From positions 1 to 40,626 of IMG/VR virus record IMGVR_UViG_3300028557_000082: a stretch of DNA of 40,626 bases. One strand, 5' to 3'. Source of the stretch: a virus. The notes beneath the pieces are model-generated. The model made no database searches and had not been told where the DNA came from. It saw nothing but the letters and a program-made list of their open reading frames with translations. This document shows positions 1-8,230 of this stretch, one piece after another. A program made the translations under genes and the position numbers. Every line of letters starts with the position of its first letter. The first letter of the stretch is position 1.

Positions 1-26
1 AAAGGGATGACCGAAGCCACCCCTTT
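1..26 (-). terminator. Intrinsic terminator after gp23
   Basis: Read on the minus strand, these bases form an 11-bp stem (two G-T pairs) closed by a C(TTCG)G tetraloop, a very stable fold typical of intrinsic terminators. It begins 37 nt past the gp23 stop codon. The T-tract that should follow lies outside the window, so the call rests on the stem, the loop and the position. Confidence 0.8.
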
Positions 27-62
27 CTGTTTAATTAGTTAAATAATTAAATTGATTAACTA

Positions 63-1703
63 TTATAGAGTATTAAGACCGTGTACATATACTTTACCGT
101 AGAACTCAGGACGAACCACTTTCTTCGCGTAACGTGTCATAACACCTTTACGTGGAGTGAAGTTAACTGGATCGTAAACTAATGGAGTCATGATAAGTGG
201 AATGTATGGAGAATAAACAGCACCTGTTTCAAGGAACTGACTACCTCTGAAGCCCATAAGGATTACATTCTCTGTCATGTATGGGTTTTTGTATACAGTG
301 TATCGGTTATTAATTGCACCAATTTTTTGTACACCAGCCGCAAATTCCATTTTAGTACCATCTGTGTCTGCAGCAAATCCTGGGATAGACTCAAGTACAG
401 TAGCTACTGATGGAGAAGTTACTAAGAAGTTTGCACCACCACGTAATGTCTTTTGGTGAATTTTATTAGATACTTTTTGAAGTTTAGTACCTAAAGTTTG
501 GAACCAACCACCTTGAGTGTTATAGAATCCGTCACCTGCAGTACCAACTGAACCAGCAGCTGCTTGTGTAAATCCTGTACCATTCCAGATGTTATTGTTC
601 AATGCAGACCAAAACTCAGTTGTTGGAGCTGCTGAAATCAACATATCTAATATCTCTAAATCAATTTCCATTGATACATACTCAGATAACATTGAAGTCA
701 ATTCAGCTTCAGCATCAATTGAATGGTAAGCGTTTAAATCTTGAGCAAATTCAGGTGTCCAAACTGCTTTCAATTTACGTGTTTTAGCAACAATTGGATC
801 TGATTGTAGTTCCAAGTTAATTTCTGGAATATCAACATCAACATTATAACCATTAGAGAACGTACCAACGTTATCTTCAAAATCACCTCTTGACACGTCA
901 GTTGGTTGTTTGCTATATTTAACTGTTAATGAGAAAGAACCAGTTGTTACTGCTGCTGAGTCAATAACGAAGTCAATAGATCCTACAGTTGTTACATCTA
1001 ATTTAGTAAATGCTGCATAATTAGCAATTGAAGTTGATCCAGAAACTAATGCAAATGAACGAACTGCTAAAGTATCTAAACCAGGTAATGAAGAAGTTGC
1101 AACAGTGATTCTTTTATAAGAAGTCAATGCACTTGTAAAATTACCATCAAAGTTAACAGATCCAGATCCTGCCAAAGAACCAGTAGTAGTTACTGCGGCA
1201 ACACTAGATGTTTCATTGATTGAATAACCAAAACGACCTGCACCATAAAGACCACCTGCTGCGTCAGAACCAGTAGTTGTAACACCAAACAATGAATCTA
1301 ATGCATTAGGGTTACCAAATGGATCACCCGTTCTATTAGAATTGTCATTGTCAAATCCTGGTTGAGCCGTACCATATTTAAAGTCTAAGTAAAATACTAG
1401 ACCTGATGGCAAGTTCATTGGTTGAACTGATACAAATTCTTTAGCTGCAAATTCAGCAAAGATACGACGTACCAATGGAAGTGCAACACCAGCCCACTCT
1501 TCAGATCCATTTGCGGTACCTGTTTGCGATGCTTCTTTTACTAATTGTCTTGCTTGGTTTTCAAGCAATTGAGACATTCCTGCCCTTTCTGTCTCATTTC
1601 TAAGACCTTCTAACAATCCTGTTCTTTCCCATTTACGAACACATGCTTGTGCAGCCGCTCTCTGAGAATTATCAGGACTTTGTAATAATGAATTTAAACT
1701 CAT
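63..1703 (-). CDS. 23: Major capsid protein, T4 gp23-like
   Basis: This 546-residue protein is the hexameric shell subunit of the T4-like head. The identification rests on family features: a phrase near residue 92 with the VQPMN-(S/L)PSG pattern typical of gp23, a segment near residue 310 matching the AK(S/T)R-LKA...AQDL..H-(D)AEAEL signature, and a C-terminal part with YKNPY and a KNFTP-like stretch (VNFTPRKGVMTRY). T4 gp23 is 521 residues, so the length fits. Residues about 115-260 are rich in Gly, Ser and Thr and correspond to the variable surface region. In T4, gp21 cleaves the N-terminus after an (I/L)xE site; LLE motifs occur here near residues 30 and 46, but which is used cannot be told. 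A full SD sequence precedes the start. It is the last gene before a strong terminator. Confidence 0.96.
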   Translation of the reverse strand: MSLNSLLQSPDNSQRAAAQACVRKWERTGLLEGLRNETERAGMSQLLENQARQLVKEASQTGTANGSEEWAGVALPLVRRIFAEFAAKEFVSVQPMNLPSGLVFYLDFKYGTAQPGFDNDNSNRTGDPFGNPNALDSLFGVTTTGSDAAGGLYGAGRFGYSINETSSVAAVTTTGSLAGSGSVNFDGNFTSALTSYKRITVATSSLPGLDTLAVRSFALVSGSTSIANYAAFTKLDVTTVGSIDFVIDSAAVTTGSFSLTVKYSKQPTDVSRGDFEDNVGTFSNGYNVDVDIPEINLELQSDPIVAKTRKLKAVWTPEFAQDLNAYHSIDAEAELTSMLSEYVSMEIDLEILDMLISAAPTTEFWSALNNNIWNGTGFTQAAAGSVGTAGDGFYNTQGGWFQTLGTKLQKVSNKIHQKTLRGGANFLVTSPSVATVLESIPGFAADTDGTKMEFAAGVQKIGAINNRYTVYKNPYMTENVILMGFRGSQFLETGAVYSPYIPLIMTPLVYDPVNFTPRKGVMTRYAKKVVRPEFYGKVYVHGLNTL

Positions 1704-1710
1704 TTTTTTT

Positions 1711-1717
1711 TCTCCTT
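1711..1717 (-). promoter_or_regulatory. Strong ribosome binding site of gp23
   Basis: On the minus strand AAGGAGA lies 7 nt (all A) before the gp23 ATG at 1703. It is one of only two seven-base SD matches found in the window; the other precedes gp22. Confidence 0.85.
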
Positions 1718-1732
1718 GTTTGTTTTTTTAAA

Positions 1733-2743
1733 TTAAATTAATCCTGCTAATTTTTTCCAACGATTTGCCATTTCAAATCCCTCAGATAAAATTTGCGTTG
1801 TTTGTCGAGATGGCGCAGTAGTAGAACTTGCTCTAGATGCTGCGGATTCTTTTACCATCTTGCGTTTTTGTTGTGGTTTGTTAAAGCTTTCTGCCAATGT
1901 AGCAAATACTAATTTTGCTTCTCTCGGTGAAACTGCTCTATCAAAGTTTTCAATAACTTTCATTTTTTGTCCGTTGTTCAAATCAAAGTTACGGAACAAT
2001 TTGTTTGTGTAAAGAAGTTTTGCATTTAAAAGATTAACTTCGTTGATAACAGACGTAAGGTGTCTAACCGTACGGTATGCTTCTTCTAAGTTTTGTTCCA
2101 ATGCTTCGTTTTCTTTAGCTAGTAATGCTGGATCTTCTGCTGCTGTTGCATCTGCTGTCATTTCATCTTCTTCACGTAGAATTGCTTCAATGATTGAGTT
2201 GATGTCTTCGTCAATAATGTTTGGATCATATGTTGGTTCGTCTGCTGACATATCTTGCTCATACATACCTTCATGATACATCTCTTCCATTTCCATACCA
2301 TCCATTGCATCAACTGGTTCTTCTAATTCTCTTAAAATTTCTTCTAAATTAAGATCATCTTCTTCAGCTTCTGCTCCTGCCTCTGCGCCCATTTCAGCTC
2401 CCATTTCAGCACCGGCTTCTGCTCCTGCCTCTACATCGTCGCCACCTAATAGGCCTGTTAAATCATAATCGCCATCATCATTGAAATCTAATCCAACGTT
2501 AACTGAATCTGGGAATCCTCCCATTTCAGCACCGGCTTCGGCTCCAGCCTCTACATCTGCATCCAAGTCTGTGTTAACCTCAATGTCGTCATCTTCAAGT
2601 TCATTCATTAAGCCATTGTGTAGCATACTTTCAAGTCTTGGAGCGAACGCTTCTTGTAATGCAATTTTTGCGTTTGCTAATGCTGTTTCTTTAACTGCTT
2701 TAGCATCGGCGATTGCTTGTTTTAGCAAATCTGATTTTGCCAT
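1733..2743 (-). CDS. 22: Prohead core scaffold protein, T4 gp22-like
   Basis: This 336-residue, strongly acidic protein is the likely internal scaffold around which gp23 assembles and which gp21 later degrades. Position directly upstream of gp23 and downstream of gp21 matches the T4 order 21-22-23. The N-terminal 50 residues are helical. Residues about 55-130 form an Ala/Glu/Gly/Asp/Met repeat region (units like DVEAGAEAGAEMG), followed by more acidic sequence to about residue 200. Residues 205-300 look like a helical, coiled-coil core. The protein ends in a short basic tail with the phrase WKKLAGLI, a type of ending common in gp22 homologues. T4 gp22 is 269 residues; the excess is accounted for by the acidic repeats. 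The start is fixed by a full SD. Confidence 0.88.
   Translation of the reverse strand: MAKSDLLKQAIADAKAVKETALANAKIALQEAFAPRLESMLHNGLMNELEDDDIEVNTDLDADVEAGAEAGAEMGGFPDSVNVGLDFNDDGDYDLTGLLGGDDVEAGAEAGAEMGAEMGAEAGAEAEEDDLNLEEILRELEEPVDAMDGMEMEEMYHEGMYEQDMSADEPTYDPNIIDEDINSIIEAILREEDEMTADATAAEDPALLAKENEALEQNLEEAYRTVRHLTSVINEVNLLNAKLLYTNKLFRNFDLNNGQKMKVIENFDRAVSPREAKLVFATLAESFNKPQQKRKMVKESAASRASSTTAPSRQTTQILSEGFEMANRWKKLAGLI
2400..2557 (-). repeat. Imperfect direct repeat inside the gp22 gene
   Basis: A 38-bp unit at 2400-2437 recurs at 2520-2557 with two mismatches, both encoding a DVEAGAEAGAEMG-type peptide. Shorter Ala-Glu-Met-Gly units lie between 2373 and 2410. The unit suggests expansion of the acidic scaffold segment by duplication. 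Confidence 0.75.
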
Positions 2744-2749
2744 ACTAGT

Positions 2750-2756
2750 TCTCCTT
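2750..2756 (-). promoter_or_regulatory. Strong ribosome binding site of gp22
   Basis: AAGGAGA on the minus strand, 6 nt before the ATG at 2743, decides the start of gp22. Confidence 0.85.
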
Positions 2757-2851
2757 AAATTTTGTTTTTTTGGAAATAAGATTATTTGTAAATCTTAATA
2801 AGAATATAAAATTTTGTAACGCTATATAAGATAGGATAGCGTATTCTAAGA

Positions 2852-2859
2852 ATAAATAT
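2852..2859 (-). promoter_or_regulatory. ATATTTAT octamer upstream of gp22
   Basis: The octamer shared by many operon heads occurs here in the gene-sense form ATATTTAT, 109 nt before the gp22 start and just downstream of the bS21 terminator. It is a candidate start point for the gp22-gp23 transcript. The spacing is longer than at most other sites. Confidence 0.4.
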
Positions 2860-2886
2860 GGGCATGAACAAAAAAAAACAGTAAAA

Positions 2887-2913
2887 AAGCCCTAACTTTT
2901 TAGGCTAGGGCTT
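2887..2913 (-). terminator. Intrinsic terminator after bS21
   Basis: An 8-bp stem (AAGCCCTA with its complement) and an 11-nt loop begin 20 nt past the bS21 stop. On the minus strand it is followed by TTTTAC and then a run of about nine T (2870-2879). It separates the bS21 operon from gp22-gp23. On the + strand it is also followed by a T-run, so it may be bidirectional. Confidence 0.8.
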
Positions 2914-2932
2914 AATTTTTTAAATAAATTAA

Positions 2933-3178
2933 TTAATCTCGGTGCAAGTCTCTTACATGTTGAATAAAACGGGCGGCACTTAATTGTTGTCTACGTTTAG
3001 CACTTGGTTTTGTAAAAGTTTTATTTTCTTTAATTTTTTCTAAAACACCAGCCGATTTTACTTTGCGTTTAAAAATTTTCATTGCTTGTGCAAAATCTTC
3101 TCTAAATGTTCCTACTACATGTACTGCAGTAGCATGGCCAGGTACAATTGATTTGTGTTGTTTTTCTTTTTTACTCAT
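2933..3178 (-). CDS. rpsU: Phage-encoded ribosomal protein bS21 homologue
   Basis: This 81-residue, very basic protein resembles bacterial small-subunit protein bS21, which sits near the anti-Shine-Dalgarno end of 16S rRNA and helps mRNA initiation. Residues about 25-75 match the family: F-(x)4-A-(x)3-FKRK-V-(x)-AGVL, then a KxFxKPSxKRR motif and an Ala/Arg-rich helix. About 20 extra residues precede the usual start. Bacterial bS21 is around 60-70 residues. Free-standing bS21 genes are known from several T4-like and large phages. The gene sits inside the head-assembly block as the last gene of a unit closed by a terminator, so it is probably made late with the head proteins. No SD precedes its ATG. 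Similarity is by eye, but the motif order is distinctive. Confidence 0.87.
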   Translation of the reverse strand: MSKKEKQHKSIVPGHATAVHVVGTFREDFAQAMKIFKRKVKSAGVLEKIKENKTFTKPSAKRRQQLSAARFIQHVRDLHRD

Positions 3179-3188
3179 ATATGTGTTA

Positions 3189-3614
3189 TTAAATTTTTCT
3201 TAAAGGCCGTTTTGTTTGCATTTGTGGTTCTGGCAATTCTTGAGCTGGATTTGCTTCTCCTCGAACTTTGAATTTGAATGCGACTAATTCTAAACGTTGT
3301 GCAAAATAACCTTGAATTCGTTGAGCTTCTTTTTGCGGGTCTTCTCCTAAACGAAAATAAAAATAACCACTTTTGCCATTTTTAGATATAGTTCGTTTAA
3401 TTATAGTAAATCCTTTTTTTACAGACCATTGCTTAATATCATCTGAAACTTTCTGGGCTTGTGCAGGATCTTTTATTGCATACACAATACCACCCTTATA
3501 CTCATCAATACCATTAACAAGTTTAGCTTCATCGACTAATTTTTCGCTGTTTGGATCAGATGATTCATTTAAGCCAAAAAAGTCTCGATATAATTTTTTA
3601 AATGTATTCATCAT
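3189..3614 (-). CDS. Hypothetical head-region protein
   Basis: I do not recognise this 141-residue protein. It is basic at the C-terminus (ends with a KRPLRKI phrase) and looks like a small alpha/beta protein: a Tyr-rich strand pair around residues 80-97 (GKSGYFYFRL) follows a predicted helix at 52-68. An N-terminal phrase FFGLNES suggests a short helix and linker. Two consecutive ATG codons open the frame; the SD-like AAAGGAAAGT stands directly before the first (3614), so either could serve. It lies between bS21 and a coiled-coil protein in the 21-22 interval, where T4 has no gene. A role in head assembly is suggested only by position. Confidence 0.75.
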   Translation of the reverse strand: MMNTFKKLYRDFFGLNESSDPNSEKLVDEAKLVNGIDEYKGGIVYAIKDPAQAQKVSDDIKQWSVKKGFTIIKRTISKNGKSGYFYFRLGEDPQKEAQRIQGYFAQRLELVAFKFKVRGEANPAQELPEPQMQTKRPLRKI

Positions 3615-3654
3615 ACTTTCCTTTAATATATAAAATTATTTTACAATATCCAAA

Positions 3655-4071
3655 TTATTGAACATCATAGTATTTTTTCATTGCTTCTGTAATGTCTTGA
3701 AATGCAGATTCCATTCTACGTTCATGTATCATTACTTCATTTGCAGATTGTTGAAATGCTTTTAATGCACTTTCCATTAGTTTAACGTGTCTTCCTGCTG
3801 CAACTTTTTCTACCATATCCTCGCCAGATTCGCCTACTAATTTACTAGCAGTTTCTACCATTTTTGTAACTTGCTCTACAGTATCTTGCAATTTTTGTCC
3901 GCGGGCCATTACTGTTTCTGCCATTGAGGAAAATGTTTGCAATGCGTTTGCAAATGCTCGTTTTTCATCAATTGATAATGGTTGTTCTTTTTCGCTAAAA
4001 ACTGTTTGCTTAGGGGTTGGTTGTTCGCCTAACCAAAGATTTCTTACTATTTCTAAATTACTTTTTTTCAT
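3655..4071 (-). CDS. Hypothetical coiled-coil protein next to gp21
   Basis: This 138-residue protein is almost entirely predicted helix with heptad-like spacing and no Cys; it begins MKKSNLEIVRNLW. I do not recognise it. I chose the ATG at 4071 because AGGA stands 9 nt upstream and it starts just past the gp21 stop (4076). The longer reading to 4101 uses GTG, has no SD and would overlap gp21 by 26 nt. Content and position, downstream of the protease and upstream of the scaffold, would suit a minor prohead core component comparable in place to T4 gp67/gp68, but no sequence similarity to those is visible to me. Confidence 0.72.
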   Translation of the reverse strand: MKKSNLEIVRNLWLGEQPTPKQTVFSEKEQPLSIDEKRAFANALQTFSSMAETVMARGQKLQDTVEQVTKMVETASKLVGESGEDMVEKVAAGRHVKLMESALKAFQQSANEVMIHERRMESAFQDITEAMKKYYDVQ

Positions 4072-4075
4072 ATTA

Positions 4076-4705
4076 TTATATCCTACATTTTCCGTCATCA
4101 CATAATATTGACGTAATAATACTGTTTACGCAATTATATTTATTTTTTGCTGTATTTGTATCCGTTGATTCATTTATTCCCTTAGGCCGCATAAAAGCAC
4201 CTTGAGTTGATGGATTTGATACGAAGTCCCAACAAATTAATTCAAAATCTTCTTGCACTTCTACTACGCCTTCACTACGTAATTCTTTAACTGAACCCAT
4301 TCCTCTACTAGAAATACCTAAAGTAATTCCTGCTTTAAACAGTGACTTTAAGATATTACCCGATGGCGTTTCAAGAATTTGAACTGCACCTAATAAATCA
4401 TCGCCGTTCCACCATATTTTTAAAACATTGTGAGAAACATTGTTTAAATTGACTACTGATGATTCTGGGTGATCTAATTCACCTAATGCTCTATGTTGAT
4501 CAATATATTCTCGTTGATATCGTTGACATTCGCGCATTAGGATATTTTTAGGATATACACGTCCGTTTTGATTTTTAGCGCCAGCACGTTGCAATACTCC
4601 TTGAACTACAATACCACCAGGAATTCCATATGCAGCACCGCTTTGCTCATTTAATGAACCTACGGGTTTAAATGGTATATATTCTACTATTAATTGCTTT
4701 GACAT
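4076..4705 (-). CDS. 21: Prohead protease, T4 gp21-like
   Basis: This 209-residue protein (T4 gp21 is 212) is the serine protease that matures the prohead by degrading the scaffold and trimming capsid proteins. Visible family features are GxxxxNGRVYPK near residues 43-53, GELDHP with the probable catalytic His79, and the GISSRGMGS motif with the probable nucleophile Ser132 or Ser133. The QEDFELICWDFVSNPST stretch at about 178-194 is also typical of this fold. The order 20-21-22-23 supports it. The C-terminal tail with three Cys (residues about 190-209) is unlike the core and may be a dispensable or self-cleaved end. It starts 3 nt below the upstream stop, so translation is probably coupled. 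Confidence 0.93.
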   Translation of the reverse strand: MSKQLIVEYIPFKPVGSLNEQSGAAYGIPGGIVVQGVLQRAGAKNQNGRVYPKNILMRECQRYQREYIDQHRALGELDHPESSVVNLNNVSHNVLKIWWNGDDLLGAVQILETPSGNILKSLFKAGITLGISSRGMGSVKELRSEGVVEVQEDFELICWDFVSNPSTQGAFMRPKGINESTDTNTAKNKYNCVNSIITSILCDDGKCRI

Positions 4706-4707
4706 AT

Positions 4708-5466
4708 TTACTCTCCTAATGCTCTTACACGTTCCGATATCTTAATTAATCGTTCTGATATTTTATTCAATGCCTTTGAAGTCGACGGACCATAATTTGA
4801 TGATGTAACCCCTGATTCTGTTTTTAAGCGTGAATTGTAACTTACTAATGTTTCTATTTCGCGGAGCTTCATTGCAATTTCTTGAATTGTTCGTTTTACT
4901 TTACTGGAAGGTTTTATATCACCTTGTTTAAAATTGCGATATGATTCAATGAGTTGTTCATATTTAGTATCCATTGTTTCATATACGCTTTCATTAGTTT
5001 TATTTTTTACACCTGACCAATCATATTCAACACTCGATTTTTCCGTTACGTGTGCAGGACGATCGCTATATTTTTTATATTTGTCTACTAATGGTTCTGT
5101 TGGATACTTAAATTTTGCATGTTGCCAGCGCTGTTCATCATCTGCAAATGGAAACTTTTCGTTGTATTCTTCTTCTTCAGATTCAGGACGTTGATATTCT
5201 CCTAGTCTATAATTCGGAGGAGTATTAATACCTTCTCGTACATTTTTGACCCGTTTCATTCCTAATACTTCAACTGTATCATCATCTGCTTTTGCAAATG
5301 CATTAGGAGTCATATATGAGCCAACAGCACCAGAAGTTGAGATTTCGTCTAATTCTAATTCGTCATCGGGTAAATGGTCTACATGATTTGCTTGAGTATC
5401 AATGATATCATTGGTTTTATCAACAGCTTCAAATGCTTCTTCTATTTGTTGTAAGAATGATTTCAT
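4708..5466 (-). CDS. Hypothetical protein between gp20 and gp21
   Basis: This 252-residue, largely hydrophilic and probably partly disordered protein is not recognised. Residues 1-60 are acidic (DDELELDEIS). The middle (about 85-165) is rich in Tyr, Pro and charged residues, and the end (about 175-252) is helical with Lys/Glu/Arg heptads (LNKISERLIKISERV). Its ATG overlaps the stop of the upstream gene by 4 nt, giving translational coupling. In T4 the interval between genes 20 and 21 holds the small core proteins gp67 and gp68. This gene occupies the same interval but is much larger, so equivalence is only positional. Confidence 0.75.
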   Translation of the reverse strand: MKSFLQQIEEAFEAVDKTNDIIDTQANHVDHLPDDELELDEISTSGAVGSYMTPNAFAKADDDTVEVLGMKRVKNVREGINTPPNYRLGEYQRPESEEEEYNEKFPFADDEQRWQHAKFKYPTEPLVDKYKKYSDRPAHVTEKSSVEYDWSGVKNKTNESVYETMDTKYEQLIESYRNFKQGDIKPSSKVKRTIQEIAMKLREIETLVSYNSRLKTESGVTSSNYGPSTSKALNKISERLIKISERVRALGE

Positions 5467-6317
5467 TTATGTATCTCATTTAATTCATCAACTAAATCCA
5501 TATATCGCATTAAATTTAATATATGTGATTCTTTTAATTTTTTTATTGTTTCTACATTGCAAAGCATTTCTGCTAATTTTTCTACTTTAATTTTAACTAC
5601 CGTATCTGTAATATGTTTAGAATGATTAGCTAATTTTGTTTTAATAGTAGGTATTATCTTTTGTACATACTCTTTAAGAGCTTCAGTATCATTAACGTGC
5701 GTAATATATTTATTTAACAATTGTTTTTGCGATTCTGATAATACACTCGAATATGTAGTATTAAATTTATCAACAAGCAATTTATAGGTCAATAACCGGA
5801 CGTCTTTATCTTGTTTTACAAAGGATTCCATCACCAGATCTCGCTGTTCAACCAATTTAGGTTTAGGCATTGCGTGTTCAAGTAAAACCAATTTACACGC
5901 CATTACTTGTTTTGGATTATCAGTTTCCTCATATTCAAATAACATATAAATTGATGCTAATTCTTTATAGTTGTTTATATGCATTTTAGACATATTTTCA
6001 AATATAAAATTGTCAGAAATTTCTTTAACTAAATTATATTTTTGACGTTTTAATGTGTTATGATTTAATTTAGAATGTGCATCTTTTATTGTGCGCATAA
6101 AATCTAATGCGCGGGCTTCAGATTTATGTTGTTCTTTTATCAAGGCATTATATAGTTGCAATTCTTTTGAAAGCTCAGTATTTCTACCAAAATATTTTTT
6201 TATAATATCAATAGTTATTGATTTGTCTGATGTTAATGTTTCTGAAGTTAGTTTTCGTACTAACATTTCAAAAAGAATGCCGGTATTTTTATACTTAGAA
6301 TGTTTTAATTTTTTCAT
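5463..6317 (-). CDS. Hypothetical helical protein downstream of the portal
   Basis: This 284-residue, Lys-rich, all-helical protein has no motif I can name. The N-terminus MKKLKHSKYKNTGILFEMLVRKLTSE starts with a basic patch, and the rest is a series of amphipathic helices without clear membrane segments. It lies directly downstream of gp20 and overlaps the next gene by 4 nt. An octamer ATATTTAT stands 23 nt before its start, suggesting its own transcript start as well as read-through from gp20. A structural or chaperone role in head assembly is possible from position only. Confidence 0.75.
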   Translation of the reverse strand: MKKLKHSKYKNTGILFEMLVRKLTSETLTSDKSITIDIIKKYFGRNTELSKELQLYNALIKEQHKSEARALDFMRTIKDAHSKLNHNTLKRQKYNLVKEISDNFIFENMSKMHINNYKELASIYMLFEYEETDNPKQVMACKLVLLEHAMPKPKLVEQRDLVMESFVKQDKDVRLLTYKLLVDKFNTTYSSVLSESQKQLLNKYITHVNDTEALKEYVQKIIPTIKTKLANHSKHITDTVVKIKVEKLAEMLCNVETIKKLKESHILNLMRYMDLVDELNEIHK

Positions 6318-6339
6318 ATCAATATGATACTTTTTTTAA

Positions 6340-6347
6340 ATAAATAT
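6340..6347 (-). promoter_or_regulatory. ATATTTAT octamer before the 5463-6317 gene
   Basis: The octamer is followed in gene sense by TTAAAAAAAG and lies 23 nt before the ATG at 6317. Confidence 0.45.
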
Positions 6348-6348
6348 G

Positions 6349-8184
6349 TTATAAAATATTATTTTCGTCTAATAGCGTTCCTGCATCAGAATCAGCTGGA
6401 TTTGCTTTTTCTAATGATTCTAAAATAATATTAGATGTTTTTGTGTATTTTGAATTTTTCATTATTTTTATAACACTTTCATGAGCCAAATCTAATTTAC
6501 GTTCTCGTCTAGGATCTGGTAAAAATGCTGATTTTTGATTTTCTACATCAAATGCTTGATCTAATTCTTTTTTACCGGTAGGATCCCACCCAAATGCATT
6601 TTTATGTTGTCCAAATTTAATTCCTTCTTTTGGTCGACCACCTTTGTCTTTTTCTTCAACATCATCTGAACTCATATGCATTGATGCTAAATCGTGTGGT
6701 GTACCATATGACACTCCGGTAACAGCTGGGTCATTGCCTTCTTGTTCTAGCTGATTTTGACGGAATCTCAATTTCAAATCTTCAATAACATTGGTACGTT
6801 CTGATAGCCATTGTTCTTCAGTCATGTTAAAGATGTATTCATATATGTATTTATCAGAAACTAATTTTGAATCTTTCATTGATGTTGCTAATGTTATTTT
6901 TTCTGTCATTAATGCAACTTTTTGTTGATCATATATAATTGATGGTGCTGTTAATTCTAATTCAAATCCAACTAAATCTTCACCTTCATAGCCTTGTGCA
7001 TATAAATGAACAATTGCAATTTTATATAATTCTGATGTTACTATTTTTTGAATACGTTCAATTGTCCTAGCAAATCGAATATCCATTGATGCTAAGGTAG
7101 TTTTACCTTCAACTGCTTCTGCATACCCTAAAAATGGTTTAGGAATTTTAAGTGCAGCCATCATTTTGTCTTTAACATAATTGATATCATCAATACCGGT
7201 AAAAGTCATACCCGGTAATGTATCAATTGCCGTGGATGATTGCCCTCCGCGTACTGGCAAATAATAATCTTCCAACATGTTGTTCAAATTAAATTTCAAA
7301 TTGTAATTACCAGTTTGGGCATCAACGTGAGGAATTTTTTTCATTTTATTGATAACTTGTTCCATGAATGTATCTACTTCATTTGGCGGAATATTACCAA
7401 TATCAATTTTAAAAATACGTTTTTCTGGTGCTCGCATTATTCTATGAATAAGCATTGCATCTTCTAACATTGTTAATTTTTGAAATTCTTTACGGGCGCC
7501 TTCTAGCATCGATTTACCGTACGGTAAAAAGTTTGAATCTGATAACATTCGAAAATGTGCTACTTCAAATACATCATACATTAGGCCAGGACTAGATGCA
7601 TGACGAAATTTAATTTTATATTCACCGGTATCTTCAGCAAATTCTTCCCAACGTTCAACTTCATAACTAGAAAAAGGACGAGCATTAATAATACCTAATT
7701 CATTTGCAATATCAAGTTTTAAAAAGAAATCACCGTATTTAGTCATGTTTCGGATCCATGGCCAAAGATTAAATTCTATGTTTAATACATCATAAAATAA
7801 ATTATAAAGTATTTTTTGTATGTGAGTTTTATTTGTTTTAATTGTTAGCATATCACCGAATTGATCTGCTAGAGTTGATTCATCTGCATAAATATCTAAT
7901 GCAGCACTTATAATTGGATCTTTATCCATCATTTCGTAATCAGTGTATAACTGCATACGATTTTGATGCATATAATAATTTGAATCATATCCACCCATAC
8001 CACCAACACGATGTCGATTTGAACCATGTAATCGTGTATATCTGTCAGCTACTTTTGTTTGATTTAGATTACCAGTTGCTTGTAAACGGTTGGTATCTAC
8101 AACTTTAATTTGATCTTTTCCATATGCCCGTACGATAACGTTCGTAGCAAATAGATTTTGTAATCGTTTTCTTAATGATGCCAT
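6349..8184 (-). CDS. 20: Portal vertex protein, T4 gp20-like
   Basis: This 611-residue protein is the dodecameric portal through which DNA is packaged and to which the tail joins (T4 gp20 is 524). Family features include YTDYEMMDKDPIISAALDIYADEST near residue 80, the LPYGKSMLEGARKEF phrase near 222, RAPEKRIFKIDIGN near 255, and the LPVRGG...IDTLPG segment near 310 that precedes the tunnel-loop region. The C-terminal 80 residues are charged and variable. The neighbouring gene at 8231-9808 is the terminase that docks on the portal. It has no SD; the octamer lies 14 nt upstream. Confidence 0.95.
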   Translation of the reverse strand: MASLRKRLQNLFATNVIVRAYGKDQIKVVDTNRLQATGNLNQTKVADRYTRLHGSNRHRVGGMGGYDSNYYMHQNRMQLYTDYEMMDKDPIISAALDIYADESTLADQFGDMLTIKTNKTHIQKILYNLFYDVLNIEFNLWPWIRNMTKYGDFFLKLDIANELGIINARPFSSYEVERWEEFAEDTGEYKIKFRHASSPGLMYDVFEVAHFRMLSDSNFLPYGKSMLEGARKEFQKLTMLEDAMLIHRIMRAPEKRIFKIDIGNIPPNEVDTFMEQVINKMKKIPHVDAQTGNYNLKFNLNNMLEDYYLPVRGGQSSTAIDTLPGMTFTGIDDINYVKDKMMAALKIPKPFLGYAEAVEGKTTLASMDIRFARTIERIQKIVTSELYKIAIVHLYAQGYEGEDLVGFELELTAPSIIYDQQKVALMTEKITLATSMKDSKLVSDKYIYEYIFNMTEEQWLSERTNVIEDLKLRFRQNQLEQEGNDPAVTGVSYGTPHDLASMHMSSDDVEEKDKGGRPKEGIKFGQHKNAFGWDPTGKKELDQAFDVENQKSAFLPDPRRERKLDLAHESVIKIMKNSKYTKTSNIILESLEKANPADSDAGTLLDENNIL

Positions 8185-8197
8185 ATATTATTTTTAT

Positions 8198-8205
8198 ATA
8201 AATAT
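8198..8205 (-). promoter_or_regulatory. ATATTTAT octamer before gp20
   Basis: In gene sense this reads ATATTTATATAAAA, the longest shared form, 14 nt before the gp20 ATG. Confidence 0.5.
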
Positions 8206-8230
8206 AACTAATTATAGATACATGGTGATT

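Noticed and set aside
4072-4101. Longer start for the coiled-coil gene at 3655
   Set aside because: The extension starts at GTG, lacks an SD and overlaps gp21; the ATG at 4071 has AGGA at a good distance.
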